The notes under the pieces: model-generated
Databases searched by the model: none
Told to the model about the DNA's origin: nothing
What the model saw: only the letters and a program-made list of their open reading frames with translations
Source: Bradyrhizobium sp. Tv2a-2
GTDB taxonomy: Bacteria; Pseudomonadota; Alphaproteobacteria; Rhizobiales; Xanthobacteraceae
Direction of reading: 5' to 3'
DNA length: 64,000 bases
Assembly (NCBI RefSeq): GCF_000472425.1
Contig: NZ_AXAI01000001.1
Span: forward strand, 124,001 to 188,000
Made by a program: the position numbers and the translations under genes
Part shown: piece by piece, positions 22,940 to 32,140 of the stretch
How positions within the stretch are numbered: the stretch's first letter is position 1
How the letters are laid out: each line of letters opens with the position of its first letter

Positions 22940-23038
22940 ATGAAAATCTATCTGCTGATGCTCCTGATCGGCACTCTTTTGACCCTGATCCGCTTTACCG
23001 CCACGCCCGACCGAACATCGGAACCGGCTCAGCAATAG
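22940..23038 (+). CDS. Possible 32-residue membrane peptide
   Basis: A short ORF beginning MKIYLLMLLIGTLLTLIRFT and ending EPAQQ, preceded by GAGAGGG at proper spacing. It consists of one hydrophobic helix with a short polar tail. It is divergent from the S49 peptidase gene and has an A+T-rich stretch upstream. No homology can be claimed; the ribosome-binding site and composition are the only support. Confidence 0.45.
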   Translation: MKIYLLMLLIGTLLTLIRFTATPDRTSEPAQQ

Positions 23039-23048
23039 ACTGATCTCT

Positions 23049-23816
23049 TTACGGTATAGCCAGCGGCAACACCCTCCTTCCCGCCAGAATCTCCGTGACG
23101 TACGTGTCAGGCTGCGCCGACGTACCGTTGAGCATCAGCGACGGCAGGATTTGCGTCGGCGCCCTACCCCCCTTCAACGCGCGGATCAGAATCCGGATCG
23201 CAGGCTTGCCGGCATCGCCATGCACCGGCAGAACCGCAAGACTCCCGAAACCGTGATCGAGCGCCGCAAGCGCCTCTGACAGCCCATCGGCCCGCCAGAT
23301 CAACGTAAGGACGCCGCCGGATTTAAGGATGCGGCGCGCAGCCGCAACCCAATGCTGCAATGTCGCCGGCTGGGCCATGTGGGCCGCGGCACGCGCCTGG
23401 TCGGGCGAGGCGCGGTGGCGCGCGGCATCGTTGAACGGCGGATTCATCAGTACCGCATCGGCGCCGTCGGGCGGCAGGCCCGCGGCCGCAAACGTTTGCG
23501 CCGGCGCCGTGACGTCAAGCTCGCAGATTTGCGCGGCAATGCCGTTGGCCTTTGCATTGTCACGTGCGAGCGCGGCCAATGCAGGATTGATCTCGACCAG
23601 CACCAGATCCAGGCAACCGACGCGCTTTGCGACGGCCAGGCCCGCGGCGCCGACACCGGCTCCGAGCTCGACCACGCGCTCACCGGTCCGCGCCCGGCAA
23701 CTGGCCGCCAGCAGCAGGGCGTCATGGCCAACGCGATGACCTGCCTTGGGCTGCCGCAACAACAGCTGGCCGCCGAGAAAGGCATCTTCGGTCAATTCTA
23801 AAGTGAAGTCACTCAT
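23049..23816 (-). CDS. TrmN6-like tRNA/N6-adenine methyltransferase
   Basis: A 255-residue class I SAM methyltransferase. RVVELGAGVGAAGLAVA is motif I and VLMNPPFND is the NPPF motif of N6-adenine methylation; GHRVGHDALLLAAS is typical of the tRNA1(Val) A37 methyltransferase group (YfiC/TrmN6). The ATG at 23816 overlaps the end of the upstream DUF2007 gene by eight bases (ATGAGTGA), implying translational coupling. The tRNA target is inferred from family only. Confidence 0.82.
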   Translation of the reverse strand: MSDFTLELTEDAFLGGQLLLRQPKAGHRVGHDALLLAASCRARTGERVVELGAGVGAAGLAVAKRVGCLDLVLVEINPALAALARDNAKANGIAAQICELDVTAPAQTFAAAGLPPDGADAVLMNPPFNDAARHRASPDQARAAAHMAQPATLQHWVAAARRILKSGGVLTLIWRADGLSEALAALDHGFGSLAVLPVHGDAGKPAIRILIRALKGGRAPTQILPSLMLNGTSAQPDTYVTEILAGRRVLPLAIP

Positions 23817-24036
23817 CCGGCCGCAATTCATGGGACAGGCCGGCATCGGCGAGAAGCTGGCGCGCCGCGCGGTTGTCCTCGTCATGGACCAGTATCCGCC
23901 GCGGAAGGATGCCGAGCGAGCCTTCGATCACGCTCATGTTTTGATCCAGCACCACGTGATGGATATTGGCGCCGTCGAGCAGCGCGCCGATCGCCGAAAC
24001 CAGCACGATATCGTTGGTCCGAACCAATTCCCGCAA
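23809..24036 (-). CDS. DUF2007 family small protein
   Basis: A 75-residue protein started at a TTG (24036), giving (M)RELVRTNDIVLVSAIGAL. The DUF2007 signature is a small beta-alpha fold with DIVLVSAIGALLDG, HHVVLDQNMS and RRILVHDEDN; such PII-like small proteins have no established role. No ATG is available at this point and the longer open frame upstream has no family similarity. The stop overlaps the start of the TrmN6-like gene. It is divergent from the polyprenyl synthase gene. Confidence 0.78.
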   Translation of the reverse strand: MRELVRTNDIVLVSAIGALLDGANIHHVVLDQNMSVIEGSLGILPRRILVHDEDNRAARQLLADAGLSHELRPDE

Positions 24037-24168
24037 ATCGCTTCTCCATCCCAAGCGCCATGAAACACTGCGCGGCAATGACGCAGCCGTGTCAACAACA
24101 GACCGCACTTGCCGCGTGCGGCGGCAGTTCCTATTGTGGTTCCGACCATAGCAAAACTGGAGACCGGC

Positions 24169-25179
24169 GTGGCGGTAATTGTGCCTTTCGAGAGCCCTTC
24201 GGGCGCGTCCATCGATGCCCTGATCGAGCTCGTTGCCGCCGACATGGAGCGGGTCAACGCCGCCATCTTGTCGCGGACCGGTTCGGAAGTGACAATGATC
24301 CCCGAGGTTGCCAACCATCTGATCTCCTCGGGCGGGAAGCGCCTGCGGCCGATGCTCACGCTCGCCATGGCGCAACTGTCAGGCTACTCCGGCGACGGCC
24401 ATATCAAGCTCGCCGCCGCCGTCGAGTTCATGCACACCGCGACGCTGCTGCATGACGACGTCGTCGACGAAAGCGAGCTCCGCCGCGGCAAGCTGTCGGC
24501 ACGGATGCTGTGGGGCAATGAGGCGAGCGTCCTGGTCGGCGACTTCCTGCTCGGCCAGGCCTTCCGCATGATGGTCGAGGTCGGCTCGCTGCGTGCGCTC
24601 GACATTCTCTCCGCCGCCGCGGCCACGATCGCCGAAGGCGAGGTGATGCAGCTTGCGGCCGCCAAGAACACCGCAACCACCGAGGATGAATATCTCGCGG
24701 TGATCCGCGGCAAGACCGCGGAATTGTTCGCAGCCGCTTGCGAGGTCGGTCCTGTCATCGCCAACCGGCCGAAGGCCGAGCAGACCGCCTGCCGCTCGGT
24801 CGGCATGAATCTCGGCATCGCCTTCCAGCTCGTCGACGACGTGCTCGACTATGGCGGCAAGTCCGCGAAGCTCGGCAAGAATGTCGGCGACGATTTCCGC
24901 GAGGGCAAGATCACGTTGCCCGTGGTGCTCGCCTTCCGCAGGGGCAACGACGCCGAGCGCGCCTTCTGGGTCAAGGCGCTGGAGCGCGGCGAGATCGGCG
25001 AGACCGATCTGGAGCACGCGGTTCACCTGATGACCAAGCACCGCGCGCTGGAAGACACCATGAACCGCGCGCAGCATTACGGCGCGATGGCCGTCGACGC
25101 GCTGGCTCTGTTCCCGTCCTCGCCGATGAAGACGGCGCTGGAGCAGGTGGTGGCGTTCTGTCTCGCGCGGTCGCATTAG
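24169..25179 (+). CDS. ispB: Polyprenyl (octaprenyl-type) diphosphate synthase
   Basis: A 336-residue trans-prenyltransferase with both aspartate-rich motifs, LLHDDVVDESELRRG and LVDDVLDYGG, and the SSGGKRLRPML substrate motif. It elongates farnesyl diphosphate with isopentenyl diphosphate to the quinone side chain. The start is taken as GTG at 24169 (reading (M)AVIVPFES), with GGAGA five bases upstream; the frame stays open back to a TTG at 24109. Chain length (8-10 units) is inferred. Divergent from the DUF2007/TrmN6-like pair. Confidence 0.9.
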   Translation: MAVIVPFESPSGASIDALIELVAADMERVNAAILSRTGSEVTMIPEVANHLISSGGKRLRPMLTLAMAQLSGYSGDGHIKLAAAVEFMHTATLLHDDVVDESELRRGKLSARMLWGNEASVLVGDFLLGQAFRMMVEVGSLRALDILSAAAATIAEGEVMQLAAAKNTATTEDEYLAVIRGKTAELFAAACEVGPVIANRPKAEQTACRSVGMNLGIAFQLVDDVLDYGGKSAKLGKNVGDDFREGKITLPVVLAFRRGNDAERAFWVKALERGEIGETDLEHAVHLMTKHRALEDTMNRAQHYGAMAVDALALFPSSPMKTALEQVVAFCLARSH

Positions 25180-25455
25180 CCAACAACGCAATCAGCGGTC
25201 GTGCCGGCGAATGCCGGTGCCCGCGCCGCGGAATCTATCTGTAGACTTCGCTTTCCAGAATTCTTCGCAACGACGCAGCCCTGTGTTCCCTCGTTGCGAA
25301 CGCAAGCGAAACAATCCAGAGCAATTTGCACCGTTCCGGGTAACTCCTCATCACAATTTCGGAACTCTTTCTGCACTCAGCCATTCGACCGATGCGGTTG
25401 AGGACATCGAGCAAGGCCCACCGGGATCGGGCCCAAACCGCAGCAGGAGCGAGCG

Positions 25456-25749
25456 ATGAAATTGAACTCGGCACAAGTGCAGCAGACCCTGAATCAGATC
25501 AACGCCCAGGTTGTTCCCGACAGCCACCCAGCCGTGACGCAACTGATCGACGCGTTCGGAGAACATACCTTCTTTCTCGACGAGAGCGGGCTCAAGGTTC
25601 TGGAACCGAGCGATGCCCCACAACCGGACGGTCAGGCGGGCGAAGTGGTGAGTCTTGCCGACTGGTCGGACGCCTCACTCACCAGCCTGGCACCGCATCC
25701 GCCAGTATCCACCGGCACCATTATCGTGCTGCGCGAGGTCAAACATTGA
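25456..25749 (+). CDS. Conserved small hypothetical protein
   Basis: A 97-residue acidic soluble protein starting MKLNSAQVQQTLNQINAQVV, with AGGAGCG upstream of the ATG. It has no signal peptide or membrane segment. Features are HPAVTQLIDAFGEHTFFLDES and a C-terminal TGTIIVLREVKH. I do not recognise a family. A GGAAC word followed after 16 bases by CATT (25361-25385) is a weak candidate stress promoter. The gene ends 21 bp before a large repeat cluster. Confidence 0.7.
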   Translation: MKLNSAQVQQTLNQINAQVVPDSHPAVTQLIDAFGEHTFFLDESGLKVLEPSDAPQPDGQAGEVVSLADWSDASLTSLAPHPPVSTGTIIVLREVKH

Positions 25750-25770
25750 TCAGCGATAGGTGATCGGTGC

Positions 25771-25975
25771 CTAAAGCGCGATGGGATTAGGTCGAATCGT
25801 CATCGCGCTTTAGAGTGTTTTCGAGCGAAGTGGGGACCGGTTCGCGTGAAGAAAACGCGTCAAAACAAGAATCTAGAGCTCCGGTTCTGATTCAATCAGA
25901 ACTGGAAATGCTCTGGCTTTTTGATCGAGCATGATCTTCTCGGAAAACCGCTACCCACTTTTTCGGATCATGCTC
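25771..25975. repeat. Composite palindromic repeat cluster (copy 1)
   Basis: Unit A pairs CTAAAGCGCGATG (25771-25783) with CATCGCGCTTTAG (25801-25813). A middle unit holds CCGGTTCTGATT pairing with AATCAGAACTGG. Unit B pairs GAGCATGATC (25927-25936) with GATCATGCTC (25966-25975) around CGGAAAACCGCTA. Units A and B recur in swapped order at 59063-59162. The remaining bases to 26085 include a further degenerate GGTAGG...CCTAC pair but no gene. Confidence 0.85.
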
Positions 25976-26085
25976 TTGGGTAGGTAGAGCGAGGCGAAAT
26001 CCATCGCGCTTGCCGTGCGGTTTGGTTTGATGGTTTCGCCGCGATCGACCCATCCTACAATGCTGTCGTCATCGCGAGTGCAAGC

Positions 26086-27009
26086 CTAACTCAACTCTCC
26101 CGCATGCACCCACCATCCCGGGTGCGCGGCGGCGATCGTCCTCGCCGCGGCCTGCGCGTCCGCGGCGACGGCAAACAGCGCAAAGCACGTTGCGCCGGAT
26201 CCGCTCATGCGGGCAAGTTGCGCGCCTTGCGCCTCGCCAAGCGCCCGCAGGACGTCGGCAATCACGGGCTGGATGCGCTTTGCCGGCGCCTCGAGGTCGT
26301 TGCCGACTTCTGACAGCGCTGCGATCCACTCGGCGATCGACGCGCCCTCGCCCGGCCAGACCGGCGCCTCCAGCACGTCGGTGGCGCCCACCAGAAGCTC
26401 GCCGTTGCGCAAGCCGAGCGCGGTAAACACGTCCTTGGTGGCGACCGGAACGTTCGGATTGACCAGCACTGCCGGCAGTTTCGGCAAGGAGAGCGGCAAC
26501 AGACCCTCGCCCACGCCGGTCATGTCGCAGGCGCGCGAGGCAAGACACACCGGCACGTCGGCGCCGGTAAGCAGCGCGACCTCGGCAAGCCGAGCATCGT
26601 CGAACGAGAGGTCGTTGAGCCGCGCGAGCAGCCGCAGCGCCGCAGCAGCGTCCGCGGAGCCGCCGCCGATGCCTGCTGCAACCGGCAGCATCTTTTCAAG
26701 TGCAAAGGCGCCGACCTCCAGGTCCGCCACGCGCTCGGCGAGCAGCCTAGCCGCCTTCAGCACCAGATTGTGCGTCACCTCGCCGCAGGCATTTGCCGTG
26801 GGACCAGTGGTTTCCAGGGACAGCGCGGAGCCCGTGCTCAGCGTCAGGCGATCGGCGCAATCGGCGAACGCCACCACGCTTTCCAGGTCGTGATACCCGT
26901 CGACCCGTCGCCCCACCACCCGCAGCGTCAGGTTGACCTTGGCCCGGCCATAATCGACCAGCGCGTGCGTCCCCGTTTTTGCCTCACCCGTCACAACAAT
27001 CAAATCCAA
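26086..27009 (-). CDS. ispE: 4-diphosphocytidyl-2-C-methyl-D-erythritol kinase
   Basis: A 307-residue GHMP kinase of the MEP isoprenoid pathway. GRAKVNLTLRVVGRRVDGYH is the N-terminal substrate motif and LPVAAGIGGGSADAAAALR the ATP-binding glycine/serine loop; the GHMP C-terminal motif is RMSGSGATCFALF. The frame starts MDLIVVTGEAKTG; a slightly later start is possible. It supplies precursors also used by the polyprenyl synthase encoded about 1 kb away. Confidence 0.93.
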   Translation of the reverse strand: MDLIVVTGEAKTGTHALVDYGRAKVNLTLRVVGRRVDGYHDLESVVAFADCADRLTLSTGSALSLETTGPTANACGEVTHNLVLKAARLLAERVADLEVGAFALEKMLPVAAGIGGGSADAAAALRLLARLNDLSFDDARLAEVALLTGADVPVCLASRACDMTGVGEGLLPLSLPKLPAVLVNPNVPVATKDVFTALGLRNGELLVGATDVLEAPVWPGEGASIAEWIAALSEVGNDLEAPAKRIQPVIADVLRALGEAQGAQLARMSGSGATCFALFAVAADAQAAARTIAAAHPGWWVHAGELS

Positions 27010-27324
27010 ATGGAAAACAGCCTTGTTTCGGCCCCTGCATTCTCAGAAAAGCCGGCCCAAGGGAAGTCAAATAGCGGGGTCGAGAAGATTATTAGCGCGT
27101 GATCGAAGCTGATACCCATCCATCACCGTTGTCCCGAGGAGGAGCGTCAGCACCGTCTCGAAGGACGATTGCTCCGATGGCTCCAAGCGGAGCGCTCATC
27201 CCTCGAAGCTCGCTACGCTCGCGCCTCCGGCGACAAACGGCAAAGCCGTTAGCGCCGCGATGACGGTCAAAAAAACCGGTTTCCGCTTCAATCCAGAACG
27301 GCCATGACCGGCCAAGAAAGGCGC
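27010..27324. other. Gene-free spacer with degenerate repeats
   Basis: This 315-bp stretch shows no credible ORF. It contains fragments of genus-type repeats (CTCGAAGCTCGCTACGCTCG) and a perfect small hairpin, AACGGC-AAA-GCCGTT, at 27236-27250. It separates ispE from the end of the TPR gene, both on the minus strand. Confidence 0.6.
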
Positions 27325-29115
27325 CTAGCCGCCCTTGTCGTCGTCTTTCTTCTTGTCGGCGGCAGCGGCGGCCGCCGGCGGCGGGGCATCCTCGGTCATG
27401 CCGTTCTCGATCTTAGCCTCGATCTTGGGCAGATCGTCCGGCTCGGGCTTGAGATCGCGGGCATGGGCCCACTGGAATTTCGCTTCGAGCTTGCGCCCCA
27501 CCTTCCAATAGGCATCGCCCAGGTGGTCGTTGATGGTGGGATCCTCGGGCTTAAGGTCGACGGCGCGCTCGAGATTCTTGGCCGCTTCTTCGTAGTTGCC
27601 GAGGCGGTAATAGGCCCAGCCGAGCGAGTCAACGATATAGCCGTCGTCGGGGCGCTGCTCGACGGCGCGCTTTATCATCTTCATGCCCTCGTCGAGATTG
27701 GTGCCTTGGTCGATCCAGGAATAGCCGAGATAGTTGAGGACATGAGGCTGGTCGGGTTGCAGCTCCAACGCCTTCTTCATGTCGGCTTCGGCCTTGGGCC
27801 ACTGGTGCGAGCGCTCCTCGCAGATGCCGCGGTAGTAGTAATAGAACATGTTGCTCTTGTCGGTCGCATCCGGCAGCGCGGCGATGGCCTGCGAATAGGT
27901 CTCGGCGCAATCGGCGAACTTCTTGCGGCCGCGCTCGATATTGCCGAGCGCCATGATCGCCTCGAGATCCTTGGAATCCTCGGCGATCACGCCCTTGAGG
28001 ATCTTGATCGCCTCGTCGCTGCGGTCGGCCGAGTCGAGATCGGTGGCGAGCTGAATCTGCGCATTGCGCTTCAAGGGCGAGCTCGACGGCACACGCTCAT
28101 AGATCTTGATAGCCATCTGCGGCTTCTTCACCGATTCATAGAGATCGGCAAGCGAGAGCAGCGCGAGCGGGTGGTCCGGCTTGAGATAGAGCGCAAGCTG
28201 CAGATAGACCAGCGCGAGGTCCTCGCCGCCGCGCCGCGTCAGCGTGGCGCCGATGCCGTAGAGCGCCTCGGCCGCGCCGGCCTGCGCCGAATCGACCAGC
28301 GGCGGCAGTCTCTTGCCGGCCTTGGTCTCGCGCAAGCCTTCCAGCACCAGCGGATGGCGCGCGAGCTTCTTGTCGAAGGCCTCGTAGATCGCTTCCGCCG
28401 CCTTGTCGTCCTTGTTGCGCGAGAGCCAGCGCGCATAGGAATCCGCCACACGCAGCATGGAATCGTCGAGCTTGTAGGCGCGCTCGAAGCGCACGCCGGC
28501 GTCCTTGTCCTTGCCCGCGAGCTCGTCGATCATCCCGGTATGGAGATCCTTGAACAGCGGATACCATTCTGGACCGGTCAGCTTGTCGATGCTGGCGACC
28601 GCGCCCTTGGCATCACCCGCGCCGTAAGCCGCCCAGCCCGACAGCAGCGTCGCCACCAGGTCCGTGATTGGGCCGCGGATCGACTGGTTGATGTTGAGCT
28701 GTGCTGCCGCCCACTTCTTCTGCTTCAGATTCTGAACGCCGATCACGAGCCGCGCGACCCGGTTGGACTTGTCGACTGCGAGGATCCGGTCGGCAAGCTT
28801 GACGGCCTCATCGATGTCGCCCTCTGCGACCGAGGAGATGAAGGCGCGGTCGAGCAGCTCGTTGTTTTTCGGATCGGTGCGCAGCGCGGAGCGGTAGAAT
28901 ACCGCGGCGGAAGCCGCGTCGCGCTCGACGCTGGCGTGACGGGCGGCCAGATAGCTGCCTGACGTGGTCAGGTTCTTCATATCGTGGCTGCTCGGGAATT
29001 GCGCGGCATTGTCCGTCGGATGCTCCGGCGTCTGCGCCCCGACCGCGCCGGGCACTAGAAGCGCGGCGATGGCGACGGCGGCAAGGTAAGAGCGGGTGCA
29101 ACGGAGAACGGGCAT
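27325..29115 (-). CDS. Secreted tetratricopeptide repeat protein
   Basis: A 596-residue protein. The ATG at 29115 starts MPVLRCTRSYLAAVAIAALL and a signal peptide ending near VGAQ; the open frame upstream is basic and unlike an exported protein. After about residue 60 the sequence is almost entirely TPR helices, clearest in the C-terminal third (YLGYSWIDQGTNLDEGMKMI, DSLGWAYYRLGNYEEAAKNL, DHLGDAYWKVGRKLEAKFQW). It ends in an Ala/Asp/Lys-rich tail. Probably periplasmic or a lipid-free scaffold; partner unknown. GAGG precedes the start. Confidence 0.88.
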   Translation of the reverse strand: MPVLRCTRSYLAAVAIAALLVPGAVGAQTPEHPTDNAAQFPSSHDMKNLTTSGSYLAARHASVERDAASAAVFYRSALRTDPKNNELLDRAFISSVAEGDIDEAVKLADRILAVDKSNRVARLVIGVQNLKQKKWAAAQLNINQSIRGPITDLVATLLSGWAAYGAGDAKGAVASIDKLTGPEWYPLFKDLHTGMIDELAGKDKDAGVRFERAYKLDDSMLRVADSYARWLSRNKDDKAAEAIYEAFDKKLARHPLVLEGLRETKAGKRLPPLVDSAQAGAAEALYGIGATLTRRGGEDLALVYLQLALYLKPDHPLALLSLADLYESVKKPQMAIKIYERVPSSSPLKRNAQIQLATDLDSADRSDEAIKILKGVIAEDSKDLEAIMALGNIERGRKKFADCAETYSQAIAALPDATDKSNMFYYYYRGICEERSHQWPKAEADMKKALELQPDQPHVLNYLGYSWIDQGTNLDEGMKMIKRAVEQRPDDGYIVDSLGWAYYRLGNYEEAAKNLERAVDLKPEDPTINDHLGDAYWKVGRKLEAKFQWAHARDLKPEPDDLPKIEAKIENGMTEDAPPPAAAAAADKKKDDDKGG

Positions 29116-29383
29116 CAGGTTCGCCTCAGGCTGTGTCAGGAATTCTACGGAGCGTCGCGACGTGACGGACGCATCAAAGTAGCACCGGACAATGCCGCTT
29201 TTGACGCGCAACCGCAAGGATTTGGGCTGGCTATTCCGTCGGCAGAAGCGCCGCCGCGCCCAGCCCGCCTCAAAACCCCTGCACTGTGGCGGTATCGTGG
29301 CCGGCTTGCCCGAGCAGGGAAACCCGGCTCACGCAATCGTGCTTAGGTCGCTGTTTGAGCGTGCACTTTTCCAAAAGCGCGCA

Positions 29384-31042
29384 CTACATCGCCTCGTAAT
29401 TCGGTCCGCCGCCGCCTTCCGGAGGAACCCAGGTAATGTTACCGTTCGGGTCCTTCACGTCGCAGGTTTTGCAGTGAACACAGTTCTGGGCGTTGATGAC
29501 GTAACGCGGACCCGTGGCCTCCTCCGCCCATTCATAGACGCCGGCCGGACAATAACGGTTGGAGGGACCTGCGAACACATCGTGCTCGGAGCTCTTCTGC
29601 AGGTTCATGTCCGCAACCTTCAGATGGACCGGCTGGTCCTCTTCATGATTCGTATTGGACAGGAACACTGACGACAGGCGGTCGAAGGTAATCTTGCCGT
29701 CTGGCTTCGGTGCCGGAATTGGCTGATGGGTCTTGGCGGGATCGAGCGTCGAACGGTCGGGCTTGGCATGCGACTGGGTGCCAAACAGCGAGAAGCCGAG
29801 CGTGTTGCACCACATGTCGAAGCCGCCGAGCATGACGCCGATGATGGTGCCGAACTTCGACCATAGCGGCTTGACGTTGCGCACGAGGTGCAGGTCCTTG
29901 CCGATCGCCGAAGCGCGCCAGGCGTTCTCATACTCGACGATCTCGTCATTGGCGCGGCCGGCGGCAAGCGCCGCATTGACATGCTCGGCCGCGAGCATGG
30001 CCGAGCCCATCGCGTTGTGCACGCCCTTGATGCGCGGCACGTTGACAAAGCCCGCGGCACAGCCGATCAGCGCGCCACCGGCAAAGGTCAGCCGCGGCAC
30101 CGACTGGTAGCCGCCCTCGGTAATGGCGCGCGCACCATAGGCGAGCCGCTTGCCGCCCTCGAACAGCGGGCGGATCGCGGGATGGGTCTTGAAGCGCTGG
30201 AACTCATCGAACGGCGACAGATAGGGATCGTCGTAATTGAGATGCACGACGAAGCCGACTGCGACCGTGTTGTCGTCCTGATGATAGAGGAAGGAGCCGC
30301 CGCCGGTCTTGTTGTTCAAGGGCCAGCCGAAGGAATGCTGGATCAGACCCTTCTGGTGCTTGGCGGGGTCGATCTGCCAGACCTCCTTCAAGCCGATGCC
30401 GAATTTCGCCGGCTGGCTGTTGGCGTCGAGCTTGAACTTCGCAATGAGCTGCTTTGAGAGGCTGCCGCGGGCGCCCTCGGCGAACAGCGTATACTTGCCG
30501 ACCAGCTCCATGCCGCGGGTGAAGGAATCCTTGTGCGAACCATCCTTGGCGATACCCATATCGCCGGTGGCGATGCCGCGCACGGCGCCCTTGTCGTCAT
30601 AGAGCACTTCGACCGCAGCAAAGCCCGGATAGATCTCGACGCCGAGCGCTTCGGCCTTACGCGCGAGATAGCGGCAGAGATGGCCGAGCGAGCCCGTGAA
30701 GCAATGATGATTGTTCATCAAGGGCGGCATCATGAAATTCGGCAGCCGGATCGCGCCCGACGCCGTCATCCAGTAGAAGCGATCGTCGGTGACCTGCGTC
30801 TTGAGCAGGCAGTCCTCGTCAGTCCGCCATTCCGGAACCAGCTTGTCGAGCGCAACCGGATCGATCACCGCGCCGGAGAGGATGTGCGCGCCGACCTCGC
30901 TTCCCTTCTCGACCACAACGATGTTCAGATCGGCATTGAGCTGCTTCAGCCGGATCGCGGCCGACAGTCCCGAGGGGCCGGCGCCGACGATCACGACGTC
31001 GAATTCCATGGATTCTCGCGGGGGGAGTTCTTCGCTGCTCAT
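29384..31042 (-). CDS. Electron transfer flavoprotein-ubiquinone oxidoreductase
   Basis: A 552-residue membrane-associated flavoprotein passing electrons from ETF to ubiquinone. FAD-binding VVIVGAGPSGLSAAIRLKQL lies at residues 15-34; HILSGAVIDPVALDKL and GGYQSVPRLTFAGGALIGCA are family hallmarks. The C-terminal 4Fe-4S region holds CPAGVYEW and CVHCKTCDVKDPNGNI, ending WVPPEGGGGPNYEAM. Links fatty-acid and amino-acid oxidation to the quinone pool. Divergent from the uracil-DNA glycosylase gene. Confidence 0.96.
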   Translation of the reverse strand: MSSEELPPRESMEFDVVIVGAGPSGLSAAIRLKQLNADLNIVVVEKGSEVGAHILSGAVIDPVALDKLVPEWRTDEDCLLKTQVTDDRFYWMTASGAIRLPNFMMPPLMNNHHCFTGSLGHLCRYLARKAEALGVEIYPGFAAVEVLYDDKGAVRGIATGDMGIAKDGSHKDSFTRGMELVGKYTLFAEGARGSLSKQLIAKFKLDANSQPAKFGIGLKEVWQIDPAKHQKGLIQHSFGWPLNNKTGGGSFLYHQDDNTVAVGFVVHLNYDDPYLSPFDEFQRFKTHPAIRPLFEGGKRLAYGARAITEGGYQSVPRLTFAGGALIGCAAGFVNVPRIKGVHNAMGSAMLAAEHVNAALAAGRANDEIVEYENAWRASAIGKDLHLVRNVKPLWSKFGTIIGVMLGGFDMWCNTLGFSLFGTQSHAKPDRSTLDPAKTHQPIPAPKPDGKITFDRLSSVFLSNTNHEEDQPVHLKVADMNLQKSSEHDVFAGPSNRYCPAGVYEWAEEATGPRYVINAQNCVHCKTCDVKDPNGNITWVPPEGGGGPNYEAM

Positions 31043-31199
31043 AATCTGGTCTCAGCCCGGTTGGCACATTTCCTCTGACTTTGGAGCCTCTTGTTTCCGA
31101 TTTTTATCGGCAGGACAACCATGGAATTGGGTTTTGCAGGCGTGCAATGGCACCTAAACTGACCTAAATGTCCCCTCGCCCCGTAAAAACCATCGCAGG

Positions 31200-32012
31200 A
31201 TGACACCCGAACCCGCCCTTTCCGTCCGAGAGCTCCTCGCCTTCTATCTGGAGGCAGGCGTCGACTGCGCGCTGGCGAACGAGCCGATCAACCGTCTCGC
31301 CGAGCCTGACATCGCGCCCAAGCGGGCGGACGTGGTCCCGGTGCAGCCGGCGCGGCCCGCACCGGTTCCGCTGATACTTCCGCCTGGCGAAACACCGGCG
31401 GCACCCGATGCGGCGATCGCCTCCGCACGCGAAGCGGCGCGGACGGCGCCGACACTGACCGATCTCCGTCAATTGATGGAGCGCTTCGACGGCTGCTCGC
31501 TCAAAGCGACTGCAACGCGGCTGGTGTTCTCCGACGGCAATCCGGAAGCCCGCATCATGTTTGTCGGCGAAGCACCGGGGCGCGACGAGGACATCGAGGG
31601 CCTGCCCTTTGTCGGGCGGTCCGGCAAGCTGCTGGATCGCATGATCGGCGCGATCGGGCTCGATCGGACCAAAGCCTATATCGCCAATGTGATTCCCTGG
31701 CGCCCGCCCGGCAACCGCACGCCGACGCCGCAGGAGACTCAGATCTGCCTGCCCTTTATCCAGCGCCAGATCGAGCTCGTCGATCCGGACGTGCTGGTGA
31801 CGCTCGGCAATCCCTCCACGCAGACGCTGCTCGGCACCCGGGAGGGCATCATGCGTACGCGGGGGCGCTGGTTCGACTACCACACCGGCACCCGCGTGAT
31901 CCGCGCGCTGCCGACGTTCCACCCGGCCTATCTGCTGCGCTCGCCGGCGTACAAGCGGCTCGCCTGGCAGGATCTGCTGGCGATCGCGAAGGTGCTGCGG
32001 CAGAGTTCTTGA
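31200..32012 (+). CDS. Uracil-DNA glycosylase (family 4/5 type, Fe-S)
   Basis: A 270-residue protein. The UDG fold begins near residue 100: ARIMFVGEAPGRDEDIEGLP, FVGRSGKLLDRMIGAIG, NVIPWRPPGNRTP and LPTFHPAYLLRSP are the standard motifs. Residues 1-90 form an N-terminal extension rich in Pro and Ala, common in alphaproteobacterial members. The enzyme removes uracil from DNA to start base-excision repair. No strong ribosome-binding site precedes the ATG at 31200. Confidence 0.9.
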   Translation: MTPEPALSVRELLAFYLEAGVDCALANEPINRLAEPDIAPKRADVVPVQPARPAPVPLILPPGETPAAPDAAIASAREAARTAPTLTDLRQLMERFDGCSLKATATRLVFSDGNPEARIMFVGEAPGRDEDIEGLPFVGRSGKLLDRMIGAIGLDRTKAYIANVIPWRPPGNRTPTPQETQICLPFIQRQIELVDPDVLVTLGNPSTQTLLGTREGIMRTRGRWFDYHTGTRVIRALPTFHPAYLLRSPAYKRLAWQDLLAIAKVLRQSS

Positions 32013-32043
32013 ACGTTGAAGGCCGCCGTTCCAGGGCCTCGTG

Positions 32044-32135
32044 AAGCGAGCGAGCCCGGAATCCAGAGGTTATGGCGCGAGATTCCTGTATCTCACTGGG
32101 TGTCGGGTTCACGCTTCGCGCGCCCCGGAATGACC
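32044..32135. repeat. Diverged palindromic intergenic repeat
   Basis: AGCCCGGAATCCAGAGG at one end and CGCGCCCCGGAATGACCG at the other, with GCGAGATTCCTGTATCTC in the middle, resemble the GAATCTCGAGATTC repeat family in degraded form. It occupies the spacer between the convergent uracil-DNA glycosylase and GT39-type genes. Confidence 0.55.
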
Positions 32136-32140
32136 GAGCC

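Noticed and set aside
25361..25385. GGAAC-N16-CATT as an EcfG promoter of the 97-residue protein
   Set aside because: The -10 box has a mismatch at a key base; kept only as a remark, not as a feature.
27304..28962. 552-residue plus-strand open frame opposite the TPR gene
   Set aside because: Antisense shadow of repeated helical codons; no start signal.
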